Positions 44,136 to 53,210 are shown, numbered from the stretch's first letter. The stretch is 64,000 nt of DNA from Sphingobium sp. SCG-1 (GCF_002953135.1 NZ_CP026372.1:2708501-2772500), one strand, 5' to 3'. The notes: generated by a model not told the origin, from the letters alone. Numbers and translations: made by a program.

Positions 44136-45506
44136 ATGGAAGGCGACCAGCGCAAAGGCGATTTGAACCGGAAAGAAGCTGCCCCGTTAGGCGAGGATGC
44201 CCCAAATCCAATACAGACAAGTGGTGTTGGTCCTTGGGGAATCGTCATCATCTTCATGATCCTTTATGCCTTGGCCTACTTCGACAAACGGCTCATCACT
44301 TTGCTGATCGAGCCAATCCGGCAAACGATTCACGCTACCGATCTTGAAATGAGCATCTTGTCAGGTACCGCGTTTGTATCCTTCTACGTAATTTTCTCCT
44401 TCCCGATCGGTTGGGCCGCAGACCGTTTCTCCAGGCGTAATATCATCTTTTGGGGCGTAGTGAGCTGGTCGGCATTCGCGACATTTGGCGGCTTCTCAAG
44501 GACGTTCTGGCACCTCCTTGGTTCTCGCTTTGGCGTTGGCGCGGGGGAAGCATCCTTGATGCCCTCGGCCCATTCGATCATCGCTGATATCTTTCCGCGG
44601 GAGAAGTTGTCCCGTGCTTTAGGCGTGTTCACTTTGGGTGCTTTCCTGGGATCTGCCTTGTCCTTCGCTATAGGCGGCGCACTGTTATCGCATTTCGCAG
44701 GCCAATCGAGGGTCTCGCTTCCGCTGATAGGGGATGTGTTACCGTGGCAGGCCGTTCTGCTTCTCGCCAGCGCTCCTGGCATTCCACTCGCTTTCTTGCT
44801 TTTCCTGTTTAAAGAGCCAATGCGTTCTGGGCGTGTGGCCGCTAGCCACTCAGAGCCGAACTCAAGTTCAAACGCTTTTTTCCGACGACATTGGCGGTTC
44901 TTCGCGCTGCATTTCAGCGGCTTTAGCATCTTGAGCGTCATGACCTCAGGACTCGCGTCCTGGTTGCCGACGCATATGCTACGCACGTTCTCTGAACCCA
45001 TAGGTCATGCTGGCCTAATCCTCGCCGCGCTCCAGTTGACCGTAGGCCCGGCTGGGATGCTCCTGACGGTGCGAACGGTTGATCGGATGTTTCGCGCGGG
45101 GCGCAAAGATGCGCACATGACATTCTATGTAGTCGCGGCCCTTATCTTATCGTGTGCGGGCATTCTCGTCGGCGTCGCCCCCAACGCTCGCGTCGCATAT
45201 GGGGGCGTGATGGTATTCGACATGTTGCATGGCGGCTTTCTGCCCGTTGCAGGCGCGGTTCTCCAACTCGCCACCCCGGCGCAGTATCGAGGCCAGGCTA
45301 CGGCGATTTTCTTCGTTTGTTACAATGTCGTGGGTCAGGCCTTTGGCCCTATAGCGGTTGCTCTTGCTACCGATTATCTGTTTGCAAGCGAAGGTCGGAT
45401 TGGCGCTTCGATCGCTCTTACCTGCGCAGTCGCTGGCCCACTTTGTGCCTTCCTCCTCTACGCGAGCCGCAGTTCGCTACGCTCTGTGCTCGCGGAGGCG
45501 GAATAA
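44136..45506 (+). CDS. MFS transporter
   Basis: About 456 residues with some 12 hydrophobic segments. The loop 2-3 motif is GWAADRFSRRN and the TM5-type motif follows (GAGEASLMPSAHSIIADIFP). The region RFGVGAGEA is typical of the sphingomonad anion:cation or spinster-like MFS group often paired with TonB receptors. ATG 44136 lies one codon after GTG 44133, six bases past the receptor stop. It likely carries the substrate across the inner membrane. Confidence 0.92.
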   Translation: MEGDQRKGDLNRKEAAPLGEDAPNPIQTSGVGPWGIVIIFMILYALAYFDKRLITLLIEPIRQTIHATDLEMSILSGTAFVSFYVIFSFPIGWAADRFSRRNIIFWGVVSWSAFATFGGFSRTFWHLLGSRFGVGAGEASLMPSAHSIIADIFPREKLSRALGVFTLGAFLGSALSFAIGGALLSHFAGQSRVSLPLIGDVLPWQAVLLLASAPGIPLAFLLFLFKEPMRSGRVAASHSEPNSSSNAFFRRHWRFFALHFSGFSILSVMTSGLASWLPTHMLRTFSEPIGHAGLILAALQLTVGPAGMLLTVRTVDRMFRAGRKDAHMTFYVVAALILSCAGILVGVAPNARVAYGGVMVFDMLHGGFLPVAGAVLQLATPAQYRGQATAIFFVCYNVVGQAFGPIAVALATDYLFASEGRIGASIALTCAVAGPLCAFLLYASRSSLRSVLAEAE

Positions 45507-45553
45507 GGTTTCTCTCCCGAAAGCCGAACGCCAAAAGAAATTGGAATTTCTGC

Positions 45554-46339
45554 ATGATCATCGATTGGGTTAAGTCTAGCCGACCCCTGGCGGGAAAAGT
45601 GGCCATCGTAACCGGCGCAGGTCGCGGTTGTGGACGTGCAATCGCCAAAGGCCTTGCTTTGGCAGGCGCCGATATTTGCTGCGTTTCGCGTTCACAGGCA
45701 GAATTGGAGAGCCTAACGCAGGAGATCGAAGTCAGCGGTGGGCGAGCGCTGCCCGCGGCGGCTGACGTAACCGACCTAGCGGCGATCGAAGCAATGGTCG
45801 CTTCGACTGTTGAGCATTTTGGCGGAGTCGATATTGCTGTTTTAAGTCATGGCGTGGCGCTCGCCATCGGTCCCATCGATGAAACCGCTCCTCAAGAATG
45901 GCGCCGGACGGTAGAGGTCAATCTCGTCGGGACCTATCATTGTCTTAAGGCCGTGATTCCCGCGATAAAAGCGCGAGGCGCAGGAAAGATCATAATCGTG
46001 GGTTCAGGCCAAGGCCATAATGGTACGGCCGCCACTTCTGCCTATGCCAGTTCCAAAGCCGGAACCTGGGCGCTTACGCGCTCGGTTGCAGCCGAGCTGA
46101 TGCCATACAATATCAGCGTGAATGAGTTACTCCCCGGCAATGTTCGCACCCAGCTTTATGAACAGACATTCCATAAAGTGGCCTCCTCGACCCCGGAAGG
46201 AGGGGACTCAATAGCAGCAAAACGTTCGCAGGAATGGCTGAAGGAGCCCGAGGACGTCATCCCTCTCGCCCTTTTCATGGCCTGTCAGCCGGATATCGGA
46301 CCCAGTGCGCAGAGCTTTAGCCTGATGCGCAGGAGCTAA
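45554..46339 (+). CDS. short-chain dehydrogenase/reductase
   Basis: A 261-residue SDR. The ATG is 45554 (MIIDWVKSSRPLAGKVAIVT); the longer upstream frame overlaps the MFS gene and is not real. Cofactor loop TGAGRGCGRAIAKG, the Ser in IIIVGSGQGHNGT, and YASSK are present. The NNAG block is replaced by LSHGVAL. The C-terminal end lacks the usual DGG motif (QPDIGPSAQSFSLMRRS), so cofactor or substrate closure may differ. It is the second SDR of the cluster. Confidence 0.88.
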   Translation: MIIDWVKSSRPLAGKVAIVTGAGRGCGRAIAKGLALAGADICCVSRSQAELESLTQEIEVSGGRALPAAADVTDLAAIEAMVASTVEHFGGVDIAVLSHGVALAIGPIDETAPQEWRRTVEVNLVGTYHCLKAVIPAIKARGAGKIIIVGSGQGHNGTAATSAYASSKAGTWALTRSVAAELMPYNISVNELLPGNVRTQLYEQTFHKVASSTPEGGDSIAAKRSQEWLKEPEDVIPLALFMACQPDIGPSAQSFSLMRRS

Positions 46340-46435
46340 CTGTTACCCAGAATCAATAGGGAACCAGACGAAGACCGCGGCTGCAGATACGGGATTAATG
46401 GGCGGTGGCGAGTAAGTGTTGGCAAGGGAGGTTGC

Positions 46436-48142
46436 ATGACCGAAAGGCATTGGAGATCATCAACGATCTACGAGGGCGTTGTACGTACGACCACCCGTGC
46501 CTTCCTTTACGCTTTAGGACAGGATGACGAAGATATTGTTCGTCCCCATATCGGCGTGGTTCATACCGGAGGGGAAATGAGCCCCTGCAATATGCTGCTC
46601 CGCGACCAGGCACTGCACGCAAAAACAGGCGTCTCAACCGGTGGAGGTACACCGCATGAATGCCCGGTTGTTTCGGTATCCGACGGATTGTCGGTCGCCC
46701 ATTCCGGCATGCGCTTTTCCCTGCTGTCACGAGAGTTGATCGCAGATAGCGTAGAGGCCACTACTCGCGCGCATCAGTGGGACGGTCTTGTTGGGCTGGG
46801 TGGCTGCGACAAGAATATGCCAGGGATCATGATGGGCATGATTCGATGTAACGTGCCCTCTGCCTTTCTATACGGAGGATCGGCCCTACCTGGCCGGAGT
46901 GGGGGCAAGGACGTAAACATCGTCGATACTTATGAAATGATCGGAAAGGTTTTAGCGGGGGAAGCGGAGGAAGCTGAACTTGCCGCAAATGCCCGGATCA
47001 GCGTTCCCACGCCTGGCGCCTGCGCTGGACAGTATACCGCCAACACCATGGCCATGGTTTCTGAAACAGTCGGTCTGGCATTGCTTGGCTCGTCAATGGT
47101 TCCGGCAGTATATTCCGCGCGGGCGCCGCTCGCGCGCCGAACGGGTCGGGAGCTGATGAGAGCTGTCTTGAACGACGGACCGTTGCCTCGTGATCTCGTA
47201 ACCCGCGCCTCGCTGGAAAATGCAGCTGCGCTGGTTGCTGCAACAGGCGGATCGACTAACTCCGTCTTACATTTGCCGGCGCTCGCCCATGAGGCGGGGC
47301 TGCGCTTTACAATGGAGGACGTTGCCGAAGTCTTGGCGCGAACACCATTAATTGCGGACCTGAAGCCAGGTGGCCAGTATCTCGCCCGTGACGTGTACGA
47401 AATCGGAGGCGCACCAGTTATTCTGAAGGCGCTCCTGCAAGGCGGCTTTATCAACGGTGATACGCCGACCCTTACTGGAGTGACATTGGCTAAAGCCCTG
47501 GAGCAATTTCCCAACGCCGACGGTCGGGTGGTAAAACCGGCGGATCAAGCGATCGCGCCAACCGGCGGCCTGACGGTCTTGAAAGGAAATTTGGCCCCTG
47601 ATGGCGCTTTGCTGAAAGTTGCAGGATTGCGCACATTGAAGCATCGCGGACCCGCAAGAGTATTTGAGTCTGAAGAGGAGTGCTTGGTCGCTGTGCGCGC
47701 TGGTGCCTATTTAGCAGGCGATGTGATCGTCATCCGGAACGAAGGTCCTAAAGGCGGCCCAGGCATGCGGGAGATGCTGGGGATAACTGCCTTGATCTAT
47801 GGACAAGGTAACGGTGAAAAGGTTGCGCTGATAACTGATGGACGGTTCTCGGGCGCGACGCGAGGCCTGTGTATAGGGCATGTCGGTCCGGAATCTGCTG
47901 ACAGCGGTCCTATCGCCTTCCTTCGTGACGGCGACATTATCGCGATTGACGCAAGCGCCGCGGAGCGGAGCCTCATGGTTGAAATCACAGGAGAAGAACT
48001 AGCACTCCGTAGCGGCGAAGGCTTTGCGCATTCTCAACGCAAACTGGGTGGGGCACTAGAGAAATACGCGGCCACTGTTGGGCCCGCTCGGCTCGGTGCC
48101 GTCACGCATTCGGGCGGTGTCGTGTGGGAGCGAGATGGATGA
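46436..48142 (+). CDS. IlvD/Edd-family dehydratase
   Basis: A 568-residue dehydratase. The probable Fe-S ligands are C51 (GGEMSPCNMLL), C124 (GLGGCDKNMPG) and C196 (PTPGACAGQYTANTM). The C-terminal blocks PTGGLTVLKGNLAPDGALLK and GRFSGATRGLCIGHVGPE are complete. Members dehydrate dihydroxy acids or sugar acids to 2-oxo-3-deoxy acids. Position in a catabolic operon with no ilv genes argues for a sugar-acid-like or branched hydroxy-acid substrate and not valine synthesis. The stop overlaps the start of the next gene. Confidence 0.92.
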   Translation: MTERHWRSSTIYEGVVRTTTRAFLYALGQDDEDIVRPHIGVVHTGGEMSPCNMLLRDQALHAKTGVSTGGGTPHECPVVSVSDGLSVAHSGMRFSLLSRELIADSVEATTRAHQWDGLVGLGGCDKNMPGIMMGMIRCNVPSAFLYGGSALPGRSGGKDVNIVDTYEMIGKVLAGEAEEAELAANARISVPTPGACAGQYTANTMAMVSETVGLALLGSSMVPAVYSARAPLARRTGRELMRAVLNDGPLPRDLVTRASLENAAALVAATGGSTNSVLHLPALAHEAGLRFTMEDVAEVLARTPLIADLKPGGQYLARDVYEIGGAPVILKALLQGGFINGDTPTLTGVTLAKALEQFPNADGRVVKPADQAIAPTGGLTVLKGNLAPDGALLKVAGLRTLKHRGPARVFESEEECLVAVRAGAYLAGDVIVIRNEGPKGGPGMREMLGITALIYGQGNGEKVALITDGRFSGATRGLCIGHVGPESADSGPIAFLRDGDIIAIDASAAERSLMVEITGEELALRSGEGFAHSQRKLGGALEKYAATVGPARLGAVTHSGGVVWERDG

Positions 48143-49002
48143 TCGGGTTTGCGGGGTTAGGTGATATCGGCATGCAAATGGCCCACCGGTTGGCAGTCGT
48201 TCACGGCAAACTCACTGTGTGGAACCGCACTGCAAAACGATCGGAATGCTTGATTCACCTGAAGGGCGTCTCAATTGCGTCATCGCCTGAAGCGCTCTTC
48301 CAGTCATGCGAGTTGATTGGCCTTTGCCTCACGTCAGATGTCGCAAGTGGTGAGATAGCGCGACGTATGTTCCCTTGCGCACTCCCCGATGGAAAACGGC
48401 GGATAATTGTCGACTTTTCAACAGGAAGCCCCGACGCGGCGCGCCGTCTGGCTGAAGAAGCCGAACGACATCGTGTCGATTGGATCGATGCGCCGGTTTC
48501 GGGAGGCCCCCTCTCAGCTGCCGAGGGCACCTTGACCCTTTTCCTTGGCGGAAAATCAGACGTTTTGGAGACTGCCGCGCCACTGCTAAAAGCCGTGAGC
48601 GCGCATCGGACCGCCATCGGCGGTGCCGGTGCGGGCCAAGCCATGAAGTTGTGCAATCAGATGATTGTCGCAAATACGATGCTGACACTTGCCGAAACGA
48701 TCGCTGCGGCCCGCCAGGCCGGTATCAATGTCAGCCTTTTGCCCTCCGCGCTACGTGGAGGACTGGCCGATAGTGCGCCTCTCCGTCTGTTTGGCCCCCG
48801 CATGGCAGCCAAGGAGCATAGCCCGCGGCTTGGGTCTATTGCGCTTATGGAAAAGGACTTGGCGCTGGCTCGAAAGATGATGTCACGCCCCGAAAGCTGG
48901 ACTCCCATGTCCGATTTATGTGCCGATCTTTTATCGCGAGCCGCAAATCCTGAAGCTGACCTGTCCTGCCTCATCGACATCTTCCTCAAGACTGAACGAT
49001 GA
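48139..49002 (+). CDS. 3-hydroxyisobutyrate dehydrogenase-like beta-hydroxyacid dehydrogenase
   Basis: A 287-residue enzyme. The cofactor loop is IGFAGLGDIGMQMA. The substrate-binding block is DAPVSGGPLSAAEGTLTLFL and the catalytic Lys lies in GAGAGQAMKLCNQ. The family includes 3-hydroxyisobutyrate, tartronate-semialdehyde and 2-(hydroxymethyl)glutarate dehydrogenases. ATG 48139 overlaps the dehydratase stop (ATGA); a GTG 15 bases earlier is possible. It is the last gene of the cluster, where it would oxidise or reduce a beta-hydroxy acid made upstream. Confidence 0.92.
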   Translation: MIGFAGLGDIGMQMAHRLAVVHGKLTVWNRTAKRSECLIHLKGVSIASSPEALFQSCELIGLCLTSDVASGEIARRMFPCALPDGKRRIIVDFSTGSPDAARRLAEEAERHRVDWIDAPVSGGPLSAAEGTLTLFLGGKSDVLETAAPLLKAVSAHRTAIGGAGAGQAMKLCNQMIVANTMLTLAETIAAARQAGINVSLLPSALRGGLADSAPLRLFGPRMAAKEHSPRLGSIALMEKDLALARKMMSRPESWTPMSDLCADLLSRAANPEADLSCLIDIFLKTER

Positions 49003-49656
49003 TCTTTTCAGGCAGCAAGCGACATTTTGGCGGGCATCTGCCTTCGCCCTAGAGGTCTTCACGCGTTTTCTGGAATTCGCGGGCCCGCAGAATAGCCGAC
49101 TTTGAGGATAACCGGCGATCGCTGCGGAGACTTCGGGGCGCGTTTGAACAGTCCGTTGAAATCTCACGAGTCAAGAATCTAAGCGGCCTTGATCATTATA
49201 GCATGACGATGCGCGTGGTCGCGAGCACTTGCTCTGGAGCCTTCGTAGCGAAGCGTGCGATCAGTTGCGCCGGCGCCTCCCGTCAATGCATCCTGGCTCC
49301 CGTGGCGCAAACCTAACTAGGTATGAGCCTCACCCAATGTAGAGAATGCCCTCTGGCTCGCGATGACGGGGAATGTTTTGTGACAACGTCATATCCGAAA
49401 CCGGAAAAAATCGCCCTCCTTCCCCGATCCGTCGATCGAGGCCGAGCAGCCCTTGATCTCTTTCACGTATCGCCCAAATTTAGCAAACAACGACGGCAAC
49501 TTTCGTTGGAAAAAACTGGTAGAGCGATCCAATCGCGACGTCGACATGACGTGTGATCGAATTTATTGAAACCGAACCGTAGCCATCTCTCGCAAACAGT
49601 TCCTAGGTGGCCGAAAGCAGCATGCGCTGACTTCCAGAGGGTTTGAGCCGAAAGTT
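49003..49656. other. gene-free stretch after the organic-acid cluster
   Basis: About 650 bases with no supported gene. Short frames occur on both strands but show no family motif and no ribosome-binding site. The 49160-49320 part reads in one plus-strand phase like degraded coding sequence (LDHYSMTMRVVAS) that I cannot place. No terminator-like hairpin was seen directly after the last cluster gene. Confidence 0.35.
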
Positions 49657-50658
49657 TTAAAAGATTGGACGCTTTCTTTCGTCGCTCGGGGCCCTGGCAC
49701 CAATATGCGCCACGCCACGTGTCCTGGCGAGATGCTCCTGCCGGTCGCGTTCGGCATAACCGGCGCGCTGGGCATCCGTGCGGGTTCCATAGCAGGCCGG
49801 ACAGCTTACTCCAGGCACGTAGAGCGGTGAACCCTGATCTCCACTGCTGACCGGTAGGCGGCAGCCGTGGCACTGCACATGGGTTCCAGCTTCAAGTCCA
49901 TGACCAACCGCGACGCGGTGGTCGAAGACAAAGCATTCACCTTCCCACAGGCTTTGCTCAGCAGGGACGGTCTCGAGATATTTGAGGATACCGCCCTGAA
50001 GATGATAGACCTCGTCTAGCCCTTCGCCCTTCAGGAACGCTGTCGATTTCTCACAACGAATTCCGCCGGTGCAGAACATCGCGATCTTCGGCCGATCGAC
50101 TGTGCCGAGCAGCCGCTCGCGCTCCGCGCGGAACCAGGCGGGAAAATCCCGAAAGCTGGCAGTCTTTGGATTGATCGCACCGGCAAAACTGCCGACCGCC
50201 ACCTCATAGTCGTTGCGCGTGTCGATCACGATCGTGCCGGGTTCGCTGATCAGGGCGTTCCAGTCCTGTGGCGACACATAGTGACCAACGCCGGTGAGCG
50301 GATCGATCCCGGGCTGACCCATCGTCACTATTTCGCGCTTCACCCGCACTTTCATGCGATGGAATGGCATGGTCTCGGCCGTGGCGTATTTTACCTCGAG
50401 ATCGCGGAATCCCGGCAGCCGGCGGATAAATGCCAGGACGCTTTCGATCGCGTGATTCGATCCGGCGATCGTGCCGTTGATCCCCTCGCTGGCGAGCAGC
50501 AGCGTTCCCTTCAATCCTTCGGTGAAGCATATTAGCGCCAGTTCGCGGCGCAGGGCATTGCAGTCGTCTAGCCGGGCAAACTTGTAGAGCGCGGCCACGC
50601 GAATGGAGGAGGGGGAACCGGTCAGGGCAGCAGACCTTTCAGCGCTGCTTTTTGGCAA
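49657..50658 (-). CDS. trhO: tRNA uridine(34) hydroxylase, rhodanese-like
   Basis: About 333 residues. TrhO (YceA) makes 5-hydroxyuridine at tRNA position 34 with oxygen. An N-terminal acylphosphatase-like domain (VAALYKFARLDD, LLASEGINGTIAGS) is followed by a rhodanese domain with the active Cys in MFCTGGIRCEKSTAFL and a C-terminal Cys-rich zinc segment (QCHGCRLP, CPACYGTR). The TTG at 50658 overlaps the HNH gene end by 20 bases; the true start may be further in, before VAALYKF. Housekeeping gene, unlikely to relate to the catabolic clusters. Confidence 0.92.
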   Translation of the reverse strand: MPKSSAERSAALTGSPSSIRVAALYKFARLDDCNALRRELALICFTEGLKGTLLLASEGINGTIAGSNHAIESVLAFIRRLPGFRDLEVKYATAETMPFHRMKVRVKREIVTMGQPGIDPLTGVGHYVSPQDWNALISEPGTIVIDTRNDYEVAVGSFAGAINPKTASFRDFPAWFRAERERLLGTVDRPKIAMFCTGGIRCEKSTAFLKGEGLDEVYHLQGGILKYLETVPAEQSLWEGECFVFDHRVAVGHGLEAGTHVQCHGCRLPVSSGDQGSPLYVPGVSCPACYGTRTDAQRAGYAERDRQEHLARTRGVAHIGARAPSDERKRPIF

Positions 50659-50977
50659 TGGTTGCCGTGAAGTCTGGATCCTTGTTCGCCACCCATTCCA
50701 CGAACTTCCGCACGTTCGCGTTGTCTAGCAGGCCAGCGACCTCCATCCCGTGGCGCTGAAGCTCAGAATTGGTAAAGTTGGCGATTAGCGTCTGCTGGCA
50801 GATGGAGTGCATCGGCACGACATCTCGACCTCCACGGCTCTTGGGCACAGGATGATGCCAGACGATGGTTTTACCGGTCGGACGACCACATAGCCAGCAA
50901 AGTACAGGCGCTGCTGGCGCCTCGTCTTCTTGCGGGAGATGGTCATAGGGATCATGTTTCGAACGTTTTCGGGCCAT
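50639..50977 (-). CDS. HNH endonuclease-domain protein
   Basis: A 112-residue protein. CWLCGRPTGKTIVWHHPVPK followed by SRGGRDVVPMHSICQ forms an HNH/zinc-finger motif. The metal-binding Cys pair and HH are present. Such small proteins are common in alphaproteobacterial core genomes and have no demonstrated role. It is coupled to trhO through a 20-base overlap. It is more likely a conserved nucleic-acid-binding protein than a restriction enzyme, since no partner is near. Confidence 0.85.
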   Translation of the reverse strand: MARKRSKHDPYDHLPQEDEAPAAPVLCWLCGRPTGKTIVWHHPVPKSRGGRDVVPMHSICQQTLIANFTNSELQRHGMEVAGLLDNANVRKFVEWVANKDPDFTATIAKKQR

Positions 50978-51094
50978 ATAGCGATCAAACTGCCTTGATT
51001 TCGTTCAGCCTATAGCGACACGAACGCCTGCATCCCATGTCCAAATTCATAGTGCCGGCTTTTGACTGATAAAAAAACAACAGTTCCCTCCAAG

Positions 51095-51275
51095 CTGTGA
51101 ATGGCGGGATAGGTGCCGATCGCCAGCTTTCGCTCTCTCCCGTGCATTCGATACTTGAACCGCCAAAGCTTGCCACCAGTGGGCTCGACCTGAACGAAGA
51201 GTACAAGGCTATCGCCCTCTTGTATGACTTCTCCCGGGGCTTTGCGTTTCAAATTGCAATGTCGGTAAGTGCCAT
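51095..51275 (-). pseudogene. tyrosine integrase N-terminal relic at tRNA-Gly
   Basis: The frame MALTDIAI is followed by TGA at 51249-51251 and then NAKPREKSYKRA. A shift gives GDSLVLFVQVEPTGGKLWRF and ERKLAIGTYPAIHS, the DUF4102 arm-binding domain of P4-type integrases. Nothing of the core or catalytic domain remains. It lies 200 bases downstream of the tRNA-Gly 3' end on the same strand, the usual position of an integrase after site-specific insertion. This is the trace of a lost genomic island. Confidence 0.85.
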
Positions 51276-51475
51276 GATCCAAAGCCTTTTTCCGCAATAG
51301 GCCCCTATGCTGGGGGCTTCTTGAAATGCCCGGAACCGACCACCCCCTCGAAAGGCCCCCACACGGCACGGATGCGGCCGGAAAGAGATGGTCAAATCTG
51401 GACAACCGAGGACACAAAAGTCCAAGGTTTCTGCGGTTTTTATACACTAAGGAGGGTGATTTTTGAAGAGGGAGC

Positions 51476-51549
51476 TGGAGCGGGTGAAGGGAATCGAACC
51501 CTCGTCGTAAGCATGGGAAGCTTCTGCTCTGCCATTGAGCTACACCCGC
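51476..51549 (-). tRNA. tRNA-Gly (anticodon CCC)
   Basis: A 74-base cloverleaf with encoded CCA. The acceptor stem GCGGGTG pairs with CACCCGC. The T-loop region reads GGTTCGATTCC. The anticodon loop TTCCCAT gives CCC. The top anticodon-stem pair looks mismatched (G-A), but the other arms are regular. Its 3' end adjoins the integrase relic, so it was an attachment site. Confidence 0.92.
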
Positions 51550-51595
51550 AAGGTGCTTCACTGCGATTGCCACAGCGCATTGATACTCGTCAATG

Positions 51596-51620
51596 AAAAC
51601 ATCAAACCGCTGCTGGCGGT
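51596..51620 (-). terminator. rho-independent terminator of mreB
   Basis: On the minus strand ACCGC-CAGCA-GCGGT is followed by TTGATGTTTT. It lies 17 bases downstream of the mreB stop and before tRNA-Gly, so mreB is a single transcription unit. Confidence 0.6.
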
Positions 51621-51636
51621 CTGATTGTACGGATGC

Positions 51637-52677
51637 CTATCCGATCGTCAGCACACCGTCATATGCTGTGTCCTCCAGCGCTCTCCCCGCGCCCATTGCC
51701 ACGCACATCAAGGCATCGTCCGCAATCTTTACCGGCAAACCCGTCGTTTCCGACAACGCTTCGTCAATCCGGCCCAACAGCGCCCCTCCCCCGGTCAAAG
51801 TGATGCCTTCGTCGATGATGTCGGACGACAGTTCGGGCGCGGTTTGCTCCAGCGCGGACATGACGGCGCTCTTGATCTGGCCAACCGGTTCCGCCAACGC
51901 GTCTGCGATCTCCGCTTCGGTGATGGTAATTTCCGCCGGGCGGCCATTGACCAAGTCGCGTCCCTTGACAGTCAACGTGCGGCCTTGGCCTTCTGGCGCT
52001 ACAGCGCTGCCGATCAGATGCTTCACGCGTTCGGACGTCGCTTCGCCGATCATCAGGTTATGGGTGCGTCGGACATGCGAAGATATGGCATCGTCCAGCT
52101 TGTCGCCCCCGACGCGCACCGAGTTGCTGTAGGCGATCCCTCGCAACGAGAGCACGGCGACTTCCGTTGTGCCGCCGCCGATATCCACCACCATTGCGCC
52201 GCGCGGCTCAGTGACGGGAAGGCCTGCGCCAATCGCGGCCGCCATCGGCTCCTCAATCAACTGCACGCGGAATGCTCCTGCATTGGACGCCGCATCGCGA
52301 AGCGCCCGGCGCTCCACCATCGTTGATCCCGAAGGCACGCAGATCACGACTTCATGCCGCCGCCCGAAACGGCTGCTGCCGCCCAGCGCCTTATCCACGA
52401 AATGCTTTATCATCTGCTCAGCGACGTCGATATCGGCGATAACGCCGTCTCTCAAAGGGCGGATGGCCTGAATACCGGCAGGCGTTTTGCCCATCATAAG
52501 CTTCGCCTCGTTGCCTACGACCTTCACCCGCCGAATACCATTCTGTGTCTCGATAGCGATTACTGACGGCTCGTTGAGGACGATGCCGCGGTCTCGGACA
52601 TAGATGACCGTGTTCACAGTGCCCAAATCGATGGCCATGTCGTGTGTGGACGACGAAAAGAATTTGGGTAACTTCAT
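51637..52677 (-). CDS. mreB: rod shape-determining actin homologue MreB
   Basis: A 346-residue actin-fold ATPase: MAIDLGTVNTVIYVRDRGIV (phosphate 1), VVDIGGGTTEVAVLS (phosphate 2) and LTGGGALL (adenosine). MreB organises cell-wall synthesis along the cell side. Length is normal and all nucleotide motifs are intact. Unlike most alphaproteobacteria no mreC, mreD or mrdA follows. A terminator and tRNA-Gly lie directly downstream. It may be a second mreB copy or the result of rearrangement. Confidence 0.95.
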   Translation of the reverse strand: MKLPKFFSSSTHDMAIDLGTVNTVIYVRDRGIVLNEPSVIAIETQNGIRRVKVVGNEAKLMMGKTPAGIQAIRPLRDGVIADIDVAEQMIKHFVDKALGGSSRFGRRHEVVICVPSGSTMVERRALRDAASNAGAFRVQLIEEPMAAAIGAGLPVTEPRGAMVVDIGGGTTEVAVLSLRGIAYSNSVRVGGDKLDDAISSHVRRTHNLMIGEATSERVKHLIGSAVAPEGQGRTLTVKGRDLVNGRPAEITITEAEIADALAEPVGQIKSAVMSALEQTAPELSSDIIDEGITLTGGGALLGRIDEALSETTGLPVKIADDALMCVAMGAGRALEDTAYDGVLTIG

Positions 52678-52847
52678 GAAGCTCCGGGCGATTTACGTTG
52701 CGGATAGATTTTCGCGGGCTTGGGCGGACAGAGGAGGCGCGTCAACAGCGGACTGCGCCAGACCGCACGTTTCCCGAGGCTGATCGAATATGGCGCCTGT
52801 AACTCAGAGCGCAAGAGGCATATGGAAGTGCCCTGCCCCCGCTCGGC

Positions 52848-53198
52848 CTATCCGCTCGTTTCTTCCGCGTCGGCTCCTTCCGCGATCACCGAGTCCTGCA
52901 CCCGGTAAGGATCAATCTCGCGTGCGGTAAATTGAACCGTTTCCACCTGCGTATCGTCGGCCGGGGTAGCGCTGGCCTCTTCGTCTGACAGCGGCGCAGG
53001 CTCCTCCGGCTGAGCAAATGAGCCGGGGATTGCCAAAGCGGGAATGGCCGGTGCTGGACCAGCCTTCGGCGGATCGGCGATGACGACAAGATGCCTTTGA
53101 TCCGCGTCCGGCCCTTTTGAACAGGCGCTTACAAGCGCAAGAACTACGCAGCCAAGGATAAAGCTGCCCGAGCGGCGTCCGGTTGGAAATGCGAACAT
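52848..53198 (-). CDS. small lipoprotein, unknown function
   Basis: A 116-residue protein starting MFAFPTGRRSGSFI. The signal sequence ends in the lipobox VSAC, so it is a predicted lipoprotein. The mature part is rich in Pro, Ala, Asp and Glu and has no recognisable domain. ATG 53198 has GGAAA upstream. A strong hairpin with a short T-run separates it from the GH5 gene, so it probably has its own expression level. I cannot assign a function. Confidence 0.65.
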   Translation of the reverse strand: MFAFPTGRRSGSFILGCVVLALVSACSKGPDADQRHLVVIADPPKAGPAPAIPALAIPGSFAQPEEPAPLSDEEASATPADDTQVETVQFTAREIDPYRVQDSVIAEGADAEETSG

Positions 53199-53210
53199 GA
53201 TTTTTCCAGT

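Noticed and set aside
45152..45553. An N-terminal extension of the second cluster SDR into the MFS gene
   Set aside because: It is arginine-rich out-of-frame sequence of the MFS gene; the SDR starts at 45554.
50870..50885. A partial match to the TetR-type palindrome (ACCGGTCGGAC)
   Set aside because: It lies inside the HNH coding sequence and its left half does not fit.
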